The notes under the pieces: generated by a model
Databases searched by the model: none
What the model was told of the DNA's origin: nothing
Seen by the model: only the letters and a program-made list of their open reading frames with translations
Source of the DNA: Agrobacterium rosae
Lineage (GTDB): Bacteria > Pseudomonadota > Alphaproteobacteria > Rhizobiales > Rhizobiaceae
Assembly (NCBI RefSeq): GCF_002915175.1
Contig: NZ_NXEJ01000004.1
Coordinates: 248,001 to 312,000 of the forward strand
Length of the DNA stretch: 64,000 bases
Reading direction: 5' to 3'
Part shown: piece by piece, positions 46,371 through 55,524 of the stretch
How the letters are laid out: each line of letters opens with the position of its first letter
Numbering within the stretch: the stretch's first letter is position 1
Made by a program: the position numbers and the translations under genes

Positions 46371-46730
46371 GTGTGCAACGAGCCGAACTGCCAGCATACA
46401 ACAGCACGTTCCCGAAACTGGTCAGGACCGTTTCGCAAGACACCGGGCCGTTTGCTGGGCATGGGCTTCATTCGCCTCTACCAGTTGGTATTTTCAGGCT
46501 TCATCGGCAATTCCTGCCGGCATATTCCGACCTGTTCCGAATATAGCTATGAGGCCTTTGCCCGGCACGGCTTTTGGGCCGGGGGTTGGTTGACCCTGTT
46601 CCGCGTCGCCCGGTGCGGGCCGGGGGGTACCAGCGGGCTTGATCCTGTGGCGGAGAGGTTGGCATCGCAACAGAAGTGGTACACGCCATGGCGGTATTTT
46701 TGCGCGTCGAAGTCCCGAGAAGCAAACTGA
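46371..46730 (+). CDS. yidD: membrane protein insertion efficiency factor YidD
   Basis: A 119-residue protein of the YidD family (PF01809). The core FIRLYQLVFSGFIGNSCRHIPTCSEYSYEAFARHG contains the family cysteines and ends GLDPVAERLASQ. YidD helps YidC insert inner-membrane proteins. The start is GTG 46371, 3 bases after the NifU-like stop. YidD is often next to rnpA-yidC; here it has moved to a different place. Confidence 0.93.
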   Translation: MCNEPNCQHTTARSRNWSGPFRKTPGRLLGMGFIRLYQLVFSGFIGNSCRHIPTCSEYSYEAFARHGFWAGGWLTLFRVARCGPGGTSGLDPVAERLASQQKWYTPWRYFCASKSREAN

Positions 46731-46746
46731 CTTTACCCATCGGTAG

Positions 46747-46826
46747 AACGCGGTTAAAAAGCCGCGTTGAATAAGTGAGCACCTACTTATCGCTATACAT
46801 GAAAACCACCCGCATTCGTTGGCGGG
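46747..46826 (+). promoter_or_regulatory. two hairpins in the thrS leader
   Basis: AACGCGG (46747-46753) pairs with CCGCGTT (46762-46768), and CCCGC (46809-46813) with GCGGG (46822-46826). The second lies just before the AGGAG of thrS. They may affect thrS expression, as ThrRS controls its own translation in enterics. Neither has a U tract, and no T-box motif is present. Confidence 0.35.
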
Positions 46827-46845
46827 ACTGGACAGGAGAATTATA

Positions 46846-48858
46846 ATGTCTGACGCCGTTTCCCTTACATTTCCCGATGGCTCCGTTCGCCAGTATGCCC
46901 CCGGTACGACCGGGCGAGATGTTGCCGAATCTATTTCCAAGTCGCTTGCAAAGAAGGCCGTCGCGATTGCGCTGGATGGCACTGTGCGCGACCTTTCCGA
47001 CACCATCATCGATGGCAAGATCGAGATCGTCACCCGTGATGACAAGCGTGCGCTTGAACTGATCCGCCACGACGCCGCTCACGTCATGGCCGAAGCCGTG
47101 CAGGAACTGTGGCCCGGCACACAGGTGACGATCGGCCCCGTCATCGAAAACGGCTTTTATTACGACTTCGCAAAGAACGAGCCCTTCACACCGGAAGATC
47201 TGCCGAAGATCGAAAAAAAGATGAAGGAGATCATCGGTCGCTCTAAGCCTTTCACACGCGAAATCTGGTCGCGTGAAAAGGCCAAGGAAGTCTTCGCTGC
47301 CAAGGGCGAGAACTACAAGATCGAACTGATCGATGCCATTCCCGAAGGTCAGGACCTGAAGATTTACTATCAGGGCGACTGGTTCGACCTTTGCCGCGGC
47401 CCGCACATGGCCAACACAGGACAGATCGGCACGGCTTTCAAGCTGATGAAGGTGGCCGGTGCCTATTGGCGTGGCGATAGCAACAACCCGATGCTGACAC
47501 GCATCTACGGTACCGCATGGGCGACACAGGAAGAGCTGGATCAGTATCTCCACATTCTCGCCGAAGCCGAAAAGCGCGATCACCGTCGTTTGGGCCGCGA
47601 AATGGACCTGTTCCATTTTCAGGAAGAAGGTCCAGGCGTCGTGTTCTGGCACGGCAAGGGCTGGCGCATGTTCCAGACTTTGACGGCCTATATGCGCCGC
47701 AACCTCGAAGGCACCTATCAGGAAGTCAACGCGCCGCAGGTGCTGGACGCTTCGCTGTGGGAAACCTCCGGTCACTGGGGCTGGTACCAGGAAAACATGT
47801 TCGCCGTAAAATCGGCCTACGCCTTCACCCATCCGAAAGACGAGGAAGCGGATAACCGCGTCTTCGCGCTTAAGCCTATGAACTGCCCCGGCCATGTTCA
47901 AATCTTCAAGCACGGATTGAAGTCTTACCGAGAACTGCCTGTTCGCCTTGCGGAATTTGGTAACGTTCACCGTTACGAAGCATCCGGCGCGCTGCACGGC
48001 CTGATGCGCGTTCGCGGCTTCACGCAGGACGACGCGCACGTGTTCTGCACCGAAGAACAGATGGCGGCGGAATGCCTGCGCATCAACGACCTCATTCTGT
48101 CGGTCTACAAGGACTTCGGCTTCGAGGAAATTGTCGTCAAGCTGTCCACACGCCCAGAAAAGCGCGTCGGTTCCGACGACGTTTGGGATCGCGCTGAAAG
48201 CGTCATGACCGATGTTCTGAAATCCATCGAAGAAAAGTCCGAAGGCCGCATCAAGACCGACATTTTGCCGGGCGAAGGCGCGTTCTACGGTCCGAAGTTC
48301 GAATACACGCTGAAAGACGCCATTGGCCGCGAATGGCAGTGCGGTACCACGCAGGTAGACTTCAACCTGCCGGAACGCTTCGGTGCTTTCTACATCGATC
48401 AGGCCTCCGAAAAGCGCCAGCCGGTCATGATCCACCGCGCCATCTGCGGCTCGATGGAGCGCTTCCTCGGCATTCTCATCGAGAACTTCGCTGGTCACAT
48501 GCCGCTGTGGTTCGCACCTCAGCAGGTCGTCGTCGCGACGATTACCTCTGATGCTGACGATTACGGTCGTGAAGTCGCCGAAGCTCTGCGCGATGCGGGC
48601 CTGTCGGTCGAAACCGATTTCCGCAACGAGAAGATCAACTACAAGGTCCGCGAACACTCGGTCACCAAGGTCCCGGTCATCATCGTTTGCGGAAAGAAAG
48701 AAGCCGAAGAACGCACCGTCAACATCCGCCGCTTGGGGTCTCAGGCCCAGACATCCTATGCGCTTGATGAGGCGATTGCGAACTTGATGGATGAGGCAAC
48801 ACCACCGGATGTGAAACGCAAGCGTGCGGCGAAGGCTGCCAAGGCGAAAGCTGCGTAA
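46846..48858 (+). CDS. thrS: threonyl-tRNA synthetase
   Basis: A 670-residue class II enzyme. The order is a TGS domain (1-65), the N2 editing domain with His75-x3-His79 in HDAAHVM, the catalytic core with zinc Cys in [10 protein letters not shown], motif 2 ([17 protein letters not shown]) and the C-terminal anticodon domain from about 560. A Lys/Ala tail ([13 protein letters not shown]) ends it. AGGAG precedes ATG 46846. The gene ends in a terminator at 48897. Confidence 0.98.
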   Translation: MSDAVSLTFPDGSVRQYAPGTTGRDVAESISKSLAKKAVAIALDGTVRDLSDTIIDGKIEIVTRDDKRALELIRHDAAHVMAEAVQELWPGTQVTIGPVIENGFYYDFAKNEPFTPEDLPKIEKKMKEIIGRSKPFTREIWSREKAKEVFAAKGENYKIELIDAIPEGQDLKIYYQGDWFDLCRGPHMANTGQIGTAFKLMKVAGAYWRGDSNNPMLTRIYGTAWATQEELDQYLHILAEAEKRDHRRLGREMDLFHFQEEGPGVVFWHGKGWRMFQTLTAYMRRNLEGTYQEVNAPQVLDASLWETSGHWGWYQENMFAVKSAYAFTHPKDEEADNRVFALKPMNCPGHVQIFKHGLKSYRELPVRLAEFGNVHRYEASGALHGLMRVRGFTQDDAHVFCTEEQMAAECLRINDLILSVYKDFGFEEIVVKLSTRPEKRVGSDDVWDRAESVMTDVLKSIEEKSEGRIKTDILPGEGAFYGPKFEYTLKDAIGREWQCGTTQVDFNLPERFGAFYIDQASEKRQPVMIHRAICGSMERFLGILIENFAGHMPLWFAPQQVVVATITSDADDYGREVAEALRDAGLSVETDFRNEKINYKVREHSVTKVPVIIVCGKKEAEERTVNIRRLGSQAQTSYALDEAIANLMDEATPPDVKRKRAAKAAKAKAA

Positions 48859-48896
48859 CGTCTACCTACGGTCTCGAAATCGGTATGCTAATCAGT

Positions 48897-48930
48897 CACC
48901 CTCGGAACCAAGTTCCGGGGGTGTTTTTTT
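48897..48930 (+). terminator. Rho-independent terminator of thrS
   Basis: CACCCTCGGAA (48897-48907) pairs with TTCCGGGGGTG (48913-48923) with one G-T mismatch, followed by seven T residues. It separates thrS from the toxin-antitoxin pair. Confidence 0.88.
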
Positions 48931-48949
48931 ATGGTCCATAAGCTTGATT

Positions 48950-48968
48950 TGTATTACAATGAAATACA
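48950..48968. promoter_or_regulatory. candidate toxin-antitoxin operator
   Basis: TGTATT (48950-48955) and AATACA (48963-48968) form a perfect 6-bp inverted repeat with 7 bases between. It lies 18 bases before the antitoxin ATG, overlapping where a promoter would be. Ribbon-helix-helix antitoxins usually repress their own operon by binding such palindromes. Confidence 0.5.
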
Positions 48969-48985
48969 GATTTCAGGAGGATTGA

Positions 48986-49246
48986 ATGACAAAGCAAGCT
49001 CTTTCCAATCCCATCACCCTGCGCATTCCGCAGGAAGTTTTGGCGGAAATTGAAGCCATAGCTGAAACGACCGAGCGGTCTCGGAGCTGGATCATCGTCC
49101 GAGCGCTTAAAACGTATCTGTTGAACGAAGGTGCCGACATTCTTGCTGTCAGGCTGGGGCGGCAAGAAATCGATGATGGCGATCATGAGAACGTCGATGA
49201 TGTCATCGCTGATTTGAAAAGAGCTTCGTCCGAAAAGGCTGCCTGA
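48986..49246 (+). CDS. ribbon-helix-helix antitoxin (ParD/CopG type)
   Basis: An 86-residue protein. The N-terminal part has the ribbon-helix-helix pattern ITLRIPQEVLAEIEAIAETTERSRSWIIVRALKTYL; the C-terminal part is acidic and likely wraps the toxin. AGGAGG is 5 bases before the ATG. The stop TGA overlaps the toxin ATG by one base. The operon starts behind a terminator and a palindrome and is thus an independent small module inserted after thrS. Confidence 0.9.
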   Translation: MTKQALSNPITLRIPQEVLAEIEAIAETTERSRSWIIVRALKTYLLNEGADILAVRLGRQEIDDGDHENVDDVIADLKRASSEKAA

Positions 49247-49557
49247 TGCGCGTCATTATTTCGCGTTCGGCAGCGACATATCTGCGAAACGAAGTTCAGT
49301 ACCTAAAAAGCAGAAGTCTCGCTGCTGCAACGCGCTTTACGAACGCCTTTATCGATGCGCGGCGCAATCTGGAAACCTTTCCAGACATGGGCAAGGAAAG
49401 CGAAGAGCTTCCCGTTCCCGGATACAAGACGTGGGTGTTCGGTGACTACTTGATGGACTATACGCGAAAAGCCGATGTCATTGAGATTGTTGCAATAAGA
49501 CACGGCCGGATGCGACCTCTGACTCCTACACAGGAGCCGGACGAAGATTTCGAATAG
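49246..49557 (+). CDS. RelE/ParE family toxin
   Basis: A 103-residue basic protein of the ParE/RelE fold (PF05016). Features are the start MRVIISRSAATYLRNEVQYLK, the LETFPDMGKESEELP loop, and the final AIRHGRMRPL typical of ParE-type toxins that poison gyrase. RelE-type mRNA interferase activity cannot be excluded. The C-terminus is acidic (EPDEDFE). It is coupled to the antitoxin by the one-base TGATG overlap. Confidence 0.88.
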   Translation: MRVIISRSAATYLRNEVQYLKSRSLAAATRFTNAFIDARRNLETFPDMGKESEELPVPGYKTWVFGDYLMDYTRKADVIEIVAIRHGRMRPLTPTQEPDEDFE

Positions 49558-49569
49558 ATGTGACCGGCA

Positions 49570-50550
49570 TCACTCAAAATCGCCGGTCGTCTCTTCCGGG
49601 GCTTGGTCCTTCATCAGCACTTCCACGTCTGAGTCGCTACCGGCGGCCACTTTGAACGTGCGTTGATAGACTTTGTCCTTGTTGCGGGCGATGGCGGTAT
49701 ATTCGCCGTCGGCCAGGACCATGGTGGAGAAGGCGCTGACGCTTTCGTTGACGATGTCGCCGGAGCCTGTGAGCACCGACCATGCGGTATCGGCAATGGC
49801 TTCGCCGCCATGTTCGGATACGAGTTTCAGCGTGACCTGAGCGGCGTGGTGCTGGAGCGTCGCTTCCGTCAGTTTGCCCGCTTCCACCTGAATATCCGCG
49901 CGCACGACGGCATTGATGCCGCCATATTCGGATACGACGTGGTAGGTGCCTGCGTTGAGGCGAATGACGGTGTTGGGCTTGACGTCCGACATGACCAGAC
50001 GGCGCTCGCCATCTTCCTGCGTGTCGGAAGAATAGACTGAAAATTTGAGCTGGTTGGGCGAAATGCGTTTGTCGGTCCCGGCCACGGCATTCAACACGAA
50101 GCCGCCTGCGTCGAGGATCAGGACCTGCTTTTCGATCTTGCCGCTGGTGGGGATGTTGAGCTTTTTCGTTACGCCTGCGCGACCGAAGGATACATTGACG
50201 AAATAGTCGCCGGGAGACAAATGAAACTCGGCTGAGCCACCATCGGAGCTGGCCAGCATGGGCAGTTTTCCATCAGGGCCAGGCATAGGGCTGAACACGC
50301 GCCAGGCCAGTCCCTCCATCATCGGCTGGCCGTCATTGGTCAACTTTGCTTCCATGACGATATCGCGTGACGTGGTTGTCTCGGTGTCAGGTGCGGAAGG
50401 AGCAGTGAACGCGTTCAGCTTCGGCATCTTTGGCGTGCCGCCCAGTTGTTTGAAATCCTTGAATGCGTCTTGCGAAAACGCGACACCATGCGGAAGCGCG
50501 GCCGAAACGAGCGCCATGGAAAGGCCTGCCGCAATTTTGATGGATGTCAT
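49570..50550 (-). CDS. secreted beta-rich protein of unknown function
   Basis: A 326-residue protein with a signal peptide ([20 protein letters not shown], cleavage near ASAFSQ-like GVAFSQD). The mature chain is a string of beta strands with several Ig or carnitine-like sandwiches, such as [21 protein letters not shown] and [20 protein letters not shown]. It has no cysteines in the mature part and a C-terminus rich in acidic residues. I do not recognise the family. ATG 50550 is chosen for the signal peptide; the frame continues to 50625. It is divergent from the nitroreductase gene. Confidence 0.7.
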   Translation of the reverse strand: MTSIKIAAGLSMALVSAALPHGVAFSQDAFKDFKQLGGTPKMPKLNAFTAPSAPDTETTTSRDIVMEAKLTNDGQPMMEGLAWRVFSPMPGPDGKLPMLASSDGGSAEFHLSPGDYFVNVSFGRAGVTKKLNIPTSGKIEKQVLILDAGGFVLNAVAGTDKRISPNQLKFSVYSSDTQEDGERRLVMSDVKPNTVIRLNAGTYHVVSEYGGINAVVRADIQVEAGKLTEATLQHHAAQVTLKLVSEHGGEAIADTAWSVLTGSGDIVNESVSAFSTMVLADGEYTAIARNKDKVYQRTFKVAAGSDSDVEVLMKDQAPEETTGDFE

Positions 50551-50659
50551 TTTACTCAACCGGATTGACTTCTTGTTTTTCTGGCACCACTTCAAGCCCA
50601 ACGCGGTGGCGATTTCAAGGCCCATAATTTCATATGTACGAGAATGGATCGGTTCTGAG

Positions 50660-51241
50660 ATGAAAGATAATATTACGCTCCTCGACTACCTGAAGGTTCG
50701 CCGTTCCACCCCGGCGTTGCAACTGGCAGAACCGGGGCCTGATCAGGCCGAACTTGAAGATATCCTACGTCTCACAGTCCGTGTACCCGACCATGGAAAG
50801 CTCGCTCCCTGGCGCTTCATCGTTTATCGCGGTGAGGAGCGCAAGCGGTTGGGCGAGGCGGCGTTGAAGCTCTCACTCCAAAAGACGCCGGATATTGGTG
50901 CGGACCAGCAGGAGGTCGAGCGCACCCGCTTCACCCGCGCCCCTGTTGTTGTAGCGGTCGTCAGCACGGCAGCACCTCACGCCAAAATTCCGGAGTGGGA
51001 ACAGATCATGTCGGCCGGCGCTGTTTGCCTCAACATGTTGATGGCTGCCAATGCCTACGGATATGCCGCCAACTGGTTGTCCGAGTGGGTCTCCTTCGAT
51101 GAAGACATCTGGCCGGAACTGGGTGTGAAGTCCGGCGAAAAAATCGCTGGCTTTATTCACATCGGTTCCACAACGTTCCCGCCCATAGAGCGCCCGCGTC
51201 CTGAACTTGCAGACGTCGTAACGTGGGTCGGTGAGGCCTGA
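50660..51241 (+). CDS. nitroreductase family protein
   Basis: A 193-residue FMN-dependent oxidoreductase of the nitroreductase fold (PF00881). It has [13 protein letters not shown] at the start, a [12 protein letters not shown] segment for FMN, and [20 protein letters not shown] for the dimer core. The closest types are the YdjA/RutE-like short forms; the substrate is unknown. The start 50660 has little Shine-Dalgarno signal. It overlaps the next gene by one base (TGATG), giving a two-gene operon with a flavin reductase. Confidence 0.9.
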   Translation: MKDNITLLDYLKVRRSTPALQLAEPGPDQAELEDILRLTVRVPDHGKLAPWRFIVYRGEERKRLGEAALKLSLQKTPDIGADQQEVERTRFTRAPVVVAVVSTAAPHAKIPEWEQIMSAGAVCLNMLMAANAYGYAANWLSEWVSFDEDIWPELGVKSGEKIAGFIHIGSTTFPPIERPRPELADVVTWVGEA

Positions 51242-51849
51242 TGTTTTATAGCACCGACACCAATCGTCACGGCCTGTCTCACGACCCGTTCAAGGCCATT
51301 GTTTCACCCAGGCCGATTGGCTGGATAGGGTCGAAGGGCGGTGACGGCTCGCTCAACCTCGCGCCCTATTCGTTCTTTAACGCCGTTTCAGACACGCCGA
51401 AACTGATCATGTTTTCGTCCAGCGGCCATAAGCACAGTGTGCGCAATGTCGAGGAAAGCGGCGTCTTCACCGCAAATCTGGTCAGCCGCAACCTGGTGGA
51501 GCAGATGAACGCGTCGTCCGCTCCCGTAGAGTATGGCGTGAACGAATTCGAGATTGCTGGCTTGACGGCCAAGCAGTGCGAGCTTGTGGATGCGCCCTAT
51601 GTCGCGGAAGCCTTCGCGGCTCTGGAGTGCCAGGTGACGCAGATTATTCGACCGATTGATGTCAACGGTGCCGAATCCGAGTCCTGGGTGGTTTTCGGGC
51701 AGGTCGTTGGTATTCATATCAACGAGGCGGTGATCGAAAATGGCCGCATCGACATGGGTCGCGCACGGCCCGTCGCCCGCATGGGTTACATGGACTATTG
51801 CGACGGCGGTGCGGACGTCTTCCAGCTTGTCCGGCCGGGTGGGCGCTGA
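51241..51849 (+). CDS. flavin reductase family protein (DIM6/NTAB type)
   Basis: A 202-residue protein of the flavin reductase like domain (PF01613). The FMN site is the stretch SPRPIGWIGSKGGDGSLNLAPYSFFNAVS, followed by SSGHKHSVRNVEESGVFTANL. Such proteins either reduce free flavin or carry FMN themselves. The one-base overlap with the nitroreductase gene suggests a paired redox function. Confidence 0.9.
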   Translation: MFYSTDTNRHGLSHDPFKAIVSPRPIGWIGSKGGDGSLNLAPYSFFNAVSDTPKLIMFSSSGHKHSVRNVEESGVFTANLVSRNLVEQMNASSAPVEYGVNEFEIAGLTAKQCELVDAPYVAEAFAALECQVTQIIRPIDVNGAESESWVVFGQVVGIHINEAVIENGRIDMGRARPVARMGYMDYCDGGADVFQLVRPGGR

Positions 51850-51995
51850 CGACACCCATCTTCAACCGGTTAATTTATATGGTGAACCAAACGTAAACCT
51901 TTTGCTCCTAGTGTCGCTTCAGTTGGCAGGGTCCAGATTCGTGTTCGAATCGATTCCGCTGAAACAGTCGGCATTGTCTATTGGTGGGGCGCAGG

Positions 51996-53132
51996 GTGAT
52001 CGTAAAAGCATTTTTTCGTTGGTCTGAAAAAGCCGGGTCGACCGACAGGTCGAAGGCAGCCACCACGCTTGCCAAAGCCTACTTGCAATCCTCGCTGCCT
52101 CTGGATCGGTATGACAGCGCGCATGACGCGATGACGTATCTGCTGGATGATCCTTCACCCAAGGTGCGGCTCGCTCTGGCGGAAGCGCTGGCATATTCAG
52201 ACGAAGCACCGCGGCATATCATTTTCTCTCTGGCTCAGGATCAGCCTGAAATCGCCTGTCTCGTCATCATCCATTCGCCGGTGCTGCGAGACACGGATCT
52301 GGTCGATCTCGTGGGCAACGGCACCCCCATCACGCGGGCGATGATTGCGGCCCGTCCTTATCTGGAGGCTGGCGCTTGCGCTGCCCTTTCCGAGATTGGT
52401 GAGCTTCTTGAACTCTCCGTTCTTCTGGAGAACCGCAGCGCCTGCATAACGCCTTTCACGTTGCGCCGTATCGCCGAACGTCATGCACAGGAAGCCGAGA
52501 TTCGCGACCTGTTGCTGCGGCGCGATGACCTGCCAGCCGATGTTCGCTACGCTCTCGTCGGGCATATCGGTGCGGCCTTGGCAGCATCCGATCTGGTTTG
52601 TTACGCCATGACACCGCATCGTGCACTTGGCGTCATTCGTGATGCCTCCGAAACCGCAACGGTACTGATTGCCGGGGACGCGACGAGCGAAGCCACACCC
52701 ATGCTGGTCGAACATTTGCGTGCCGGCGGCGGGCTGACACCCGCTTTTCTGATGAACACGCTTTGCTCGGGCAAGCTGGATTTCTTTGCGCAGGCCATCT
52801 CCAACCTGTCGGGACTGGAGGAGAGGCAAGTCCGCTCCATTCTCGCCACTGGGCGGCACCACGCGCTGAAAGCTCTCTATCACTCAACCGGTCTGTTCGG
52901 TGCGGTGCTCGACATTTTCATGGAGGCGACGCTGTTGTGGCGCAACGCATCCGACGCACCTTATGCCAATCCCGTCGCAGACCTGTCGTCGGGACTGCTG
53001 GCCAAGTTTGCGCATGTGGATGGTGACGCCACGATGCGTGAGCTTCTGCATATGGTCGAGAAGTTGCAGATTACCCAGCAGCGGCAGCGTGCGCGTTCTC
53101 TGGCAATCGATCTGGTCGAGGAAGCCGCATAA
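51996..53132 (+). CDS. DUF2336 family helical-repeat protein
   Basis: A 378-residue all-helical protein of the DUF2336 family (PF10098), with HEAT-like repeats; DSAHDAMTYLLDDPSPKVRLALAEALAYSDEAPRHIIFSLA is the clearest. The family is restricted to alphaproteobacteria, with no established function. The start is uncertain; GTG 51996 follows GGTGGGG, while the frame opens at 51981. It converges with a hypothetical gene. Confidence 0.82.
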   Translation: MIVKAFFRWSEKAGSTDRSKAATTLAKAYLQSSLPLDRYDSAHDAMTYLLDDPSPKVRLALAEALAYSDEAPRHIIFSLAQDQPEIACLVIIHSPVLRDTDLVDLVGNGTPITRAMIAARPYLEAGACAALSEIGELLELSVLLENRSACITPFTLRRIAERHAQEAEIRDLLLRRDDLPADVRYALVGHIGAALAASDLVCYAMTPHRALGVIRDASETATVLIAGDATSEATPMLVEHLRAGGGLTPAFLMNTLCSGKLDFFAQAISNLSGLEERQVRSILATGRHHALKALYHSTGLFGAVLDIFMEATLLWRNASDAPYANPVADLSSGLLAKFAHVDGDATMRELLHMVEKLQITQQRQRARSLAIDLVEEAA

Positions 53133-53134
53133 AC

Positions 53135-53545
53135 TTATTTTGTGAAGCGCCGGGCGATCCAGGAATAGCTGTCTTCCACCATGCGCACCGGCTTGCCAAG
53201 CACTTCCTTGACGCCTTCCGTGGACGGCAAAATCTTGCGAACGCGGCCAATGGCGCGTTGTGTCAGGGTCTGTTCTTCCTGCGGTGCGAGAGCAGGCGCG
53301 ACGCCAGATACATCCGGCGTCTGTGCATCGGCTTTCGCCGTCTCGTTCTTTGGCGTTTCGGGCGTCTGGCAAACGGCGACGATGACCGGATAGGACGCAT
53401 TCGCAAAATTGCCGAGCTGTTTTTCCGATTCGGCATCGCACAGTTCTATGCTCGTCCAACGTTGTTGAAGCGTGGCGATGTGCTGGCAATCGGTCGCACT
53501 GTCGTCGCAGCCGAGAATGGTCATTAAAACAAGCGCTGTTCGCAT
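53135..53545 (-). CDS. hypothetical secreted protein
   Basis: A 136-residue protein with a hydrophobic N-terminus (MRTALVLMTILGC) that may be a short signal or a lipoprotein signal with Cys13. The middle has cysteines spaced like a small disulfide domain (CDDSATDC, LCDAESEK, VCQTPE); the C-terminal half is Lys/Arg/Glu rich and polar. I recognise no family. The stop lies 2 bases past the DUF2336 stop. Confidence 0.55.
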   Translation of the reverse strand: MRTALVLMTILGCDDSATDCQHIATLQQRWTSIELCDAESEKQLGNFANASYPVIVAVCQTPETPKNETAKADAQTPDVSGVAPALAPQEEQTLTQRAIGRVRKILPSTEGVKEVLGKPVRMVEDSYSWIARRFTK

Positions 53546-53656
53546 TTTCGCTCTGTTGCCTCTGGCCGGAGAATCCTACAAACCGGAGTGATCTAACGCA
53601 ATTGCAGTCTTATTGCGACGAACAGTTGGGCATTCAGAAAAATTAACGGAAATACA

Positions 53657-54112
53657 ATGTCAGTTGAAATCAAACTCGAGCATCCGCGCCAGCCGGAAAT
53701 CCAACGTCTTATGGAGATGTCGAACGCCTACATGGCCTCGCTTTATCCGGCGGAAAGCAACCACATGGTGGATCTCGACGCGCTTGAGAAGCCGAATGCG
53801 TCATTCTTCGTGGCGCGAAATGAAGGCACGATTGTCGGCTGCTGCGCACTTGTGGAAGCGGGGGACGGCACGGCCGAAATCAAACGTATGTTCGTTGATC
53901 CGGAAGCGCGCGGGCTCAGCATCGGTAAGTTGATGATGCAGGCTGTTATCGCGCGCGGGCAGGGGCTGGGACTATCGGCCATCCGTCTGGAAACCGGAAT
54001 CAGCCAACCGGAAGCGATCGGGCTCTACCGTAAGGCGGGCTTCGTAGAAATCGAACCCTTCCCGCCGTACAAGCCTGACCCCCTGAGCATGTTCATGGAA
54101 TTGACGCTTTAA
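53657..54112 (+). CDS. GNAT family N-acetyltransferase
   Basis: A 151-residue GNAT enzyme (PF00583). The acetyl-CoA binding loop is RMFVDPEARGLSIGKLMMQAVIARGQGLG, followed by LETGISQPEAIGLYRKAGFVEIEPF. The acceptor substrate is not predictable. It lies downstream of a hypothetical gene in divergent orientation and converges with the AI-2E type transporter gene 6 bases later. Confidence 0.9.
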   Translation: MSVEIKLEHPRQPEIQRLMEMSNAYMASLYPAESNHMVDLDALEKPNASFFVARNEGTIVGCCALVEAGDGTAEIKRMFVDPEARGLSIGKLMMQAVIARGQGLGLSAIRLETGISQPEAIGLYRKAGFVEIEPFPPYKPDPLSMFMELTL

Positions 54113-54118
54113 AGCCGA

Positions 54119-55360
54119 TTAGATCGCGGTCTTTCGCAGCGGTGGAGGTTCATCGATCTCCGCCGTGGTCTCGGCCATGTCGGCTTCGATTGCCGATATC
54201 TCCACTTCGCGCACCCATTCCCGCCACACCGCAACCAGCAACGCCATCAGGACCGGACCGATAAACAGTCCGAGGAACCCCATTGTCTTCACGCCGCCGA
54301 CCAGACCGAAGAAGGTCGGCAGGAACGGCAGCTTGATGGGGCCGCCAACAAGGCGCGGGCGGATGGTTTTGTCGACGATGAAAAGCTCGATAGAGCCCCA
54401 AGCGAACAGCGCGATACCTGCGGTTACGGAACCGCTGGCAACGAGATAGACGGACACCAAAGTGAAGGACAGCGGCGCACCACCGGGAATGAGCGCCATG
54501 ACACCGGTCAAAACACCCAGCGTGACGGGCGAGGGAACGCCTGCGATCCAATAGGCGATGCCCAGAATGATGCCTTCGCCAATCGCGATCAGCGTCATGC
54601 CTGTGACCGTGGAGCTGATCGTGGCCGGAACGACGCGGGAAATGCGTTCCCACCGCGTGGGCAAAATGCGCTCTCCAACCAGGTCGATCTGGCGCGCGAA
54701 ACTCACGCCGTTGCGATAGACGAAAAACAGCGCAATCAGCATGAAAAGCAGCGTTAGGATAAGGTGGAAGGCACCATTCCCGGCCGCCACGATGGCGCGG
54801 TAGATATTGCCGATATTGGCACCACTGACGAGTTGAATGACTTCGCCGATGGCACCGGGTGTGCCGATGTAGCGAACCCACTGCTCGCTCATCCATGCGC
54901 CAACGCCGGGCAGGGCAGCAATCCATTCGGGCACGGGAGCGCCGGTTTTGTTGACTTCCACCGCCCAGCCGAACCATTCGCGAACTTCGCTGGCGGTGTA
55001 GGAGGCGGCGATGAAAATGGGAACAATGAGGAAAGCGATGATGAGAAGCAACGCGATTGTCGCACCCACCGTGGTGTTGCCGCCGACGCGACGAAGCAGT
55101 TCACGATAGACTGGCCAGCTGGCAAAACCGATGACGAGTGCCGCCAAGACGGGCACAAGAAAGCCATAGAAGAAATAGATGCCAGCAGCGACAATCAGAA
55201 ACAGGAGCCAACGGGCGGCTGAAATGGACGGTACGAGTGCAGTACGAGCGTGGGTGGCCGGGCTTAGCCAACGCGGCTCTCCGCTTTTTCTATGATTGTC
55301 GATTTTCGTCAAAACGGCGTCTCTTTCGCATTCCCCGAATGGATCGTATTCTGTCATCAT
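54119..55360 (-). CDS. AI-2E family transporter
   Basis: A 413-residue membrane protein of the AI-2E/PerM family (PF01594) with about eight helices. Conserved stretches are GFASWPVYRELLRR and the C-terminal GGVKTMGFLGLFIGPVLMALL. The family includes TqsA and Na+/H+ type exchangers; the substrate is not certain. Two adjacent ATG codons (55360, 55357) are possible starts, neither with a strong Shine-Dalgarno sequence. It is divergent from the ABC exporter. Confidence 0.88.
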   Translation of the reverse strand: MMTEYDPFGECERDAVLTKIDNHRKSGEPRWLSPATHARTALVPSISAARWLLFLIVAAGIYFFYGFLVPVLAALVIGFASWPVYRELLRRVGGNTTVGATIALLLIIAFLIVPIFIAASYTASEVREWFGWAVEVNKTGAPVPEWIAALPGVGAWMSEQWVRYIGTPGAIGEVIQLVSGANIGNIYRAIVAAGNGAFHLILTLLFMLIALFFVYRNGVSFARQIDLVGERILPTRWERISRVVPATISSTVTGMTLIAIGEGIILGIAYWIAGVPSPVTLGVLTGVMALIPGGAPLSFTLVSVYLVASGSVTAGIALFAWGSIELFIVDKTIRPRLVGGPIKLPFLPTFFGLVGGVKTMGFLGLFIGPVLMALLVAVWREWVREVEISAIEADMAETTAEIDEPPPLRKTAI

Positions 55361-55524
55361 TTAGTGGACAGTTTACAACATATTACATCACCATTTCGTT
55401 TTTATAGTGTTCGCTCATTTATTCGGGGCATTTTCTTAAAAATAACGCAACGCGCCTTGGCCTGCGGAAACAAATATGAGAGTTGAAGGCTGATTTTACA
55501 ACTTTACGGCGGCTTCGCGCCGTT

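Noticed and set aside
46783..48657. 624-codon open frame antisense to thrS
   Set aside because: Shadow of thrS codon usage; the sense gene is unmistakable.
42792..48875. 13-base match TACCTACGGTCTC at 42792 and 48863
   Set aside because: A 13-base repeat is expected several times by chance in 64 kb, and the flanks do not match.
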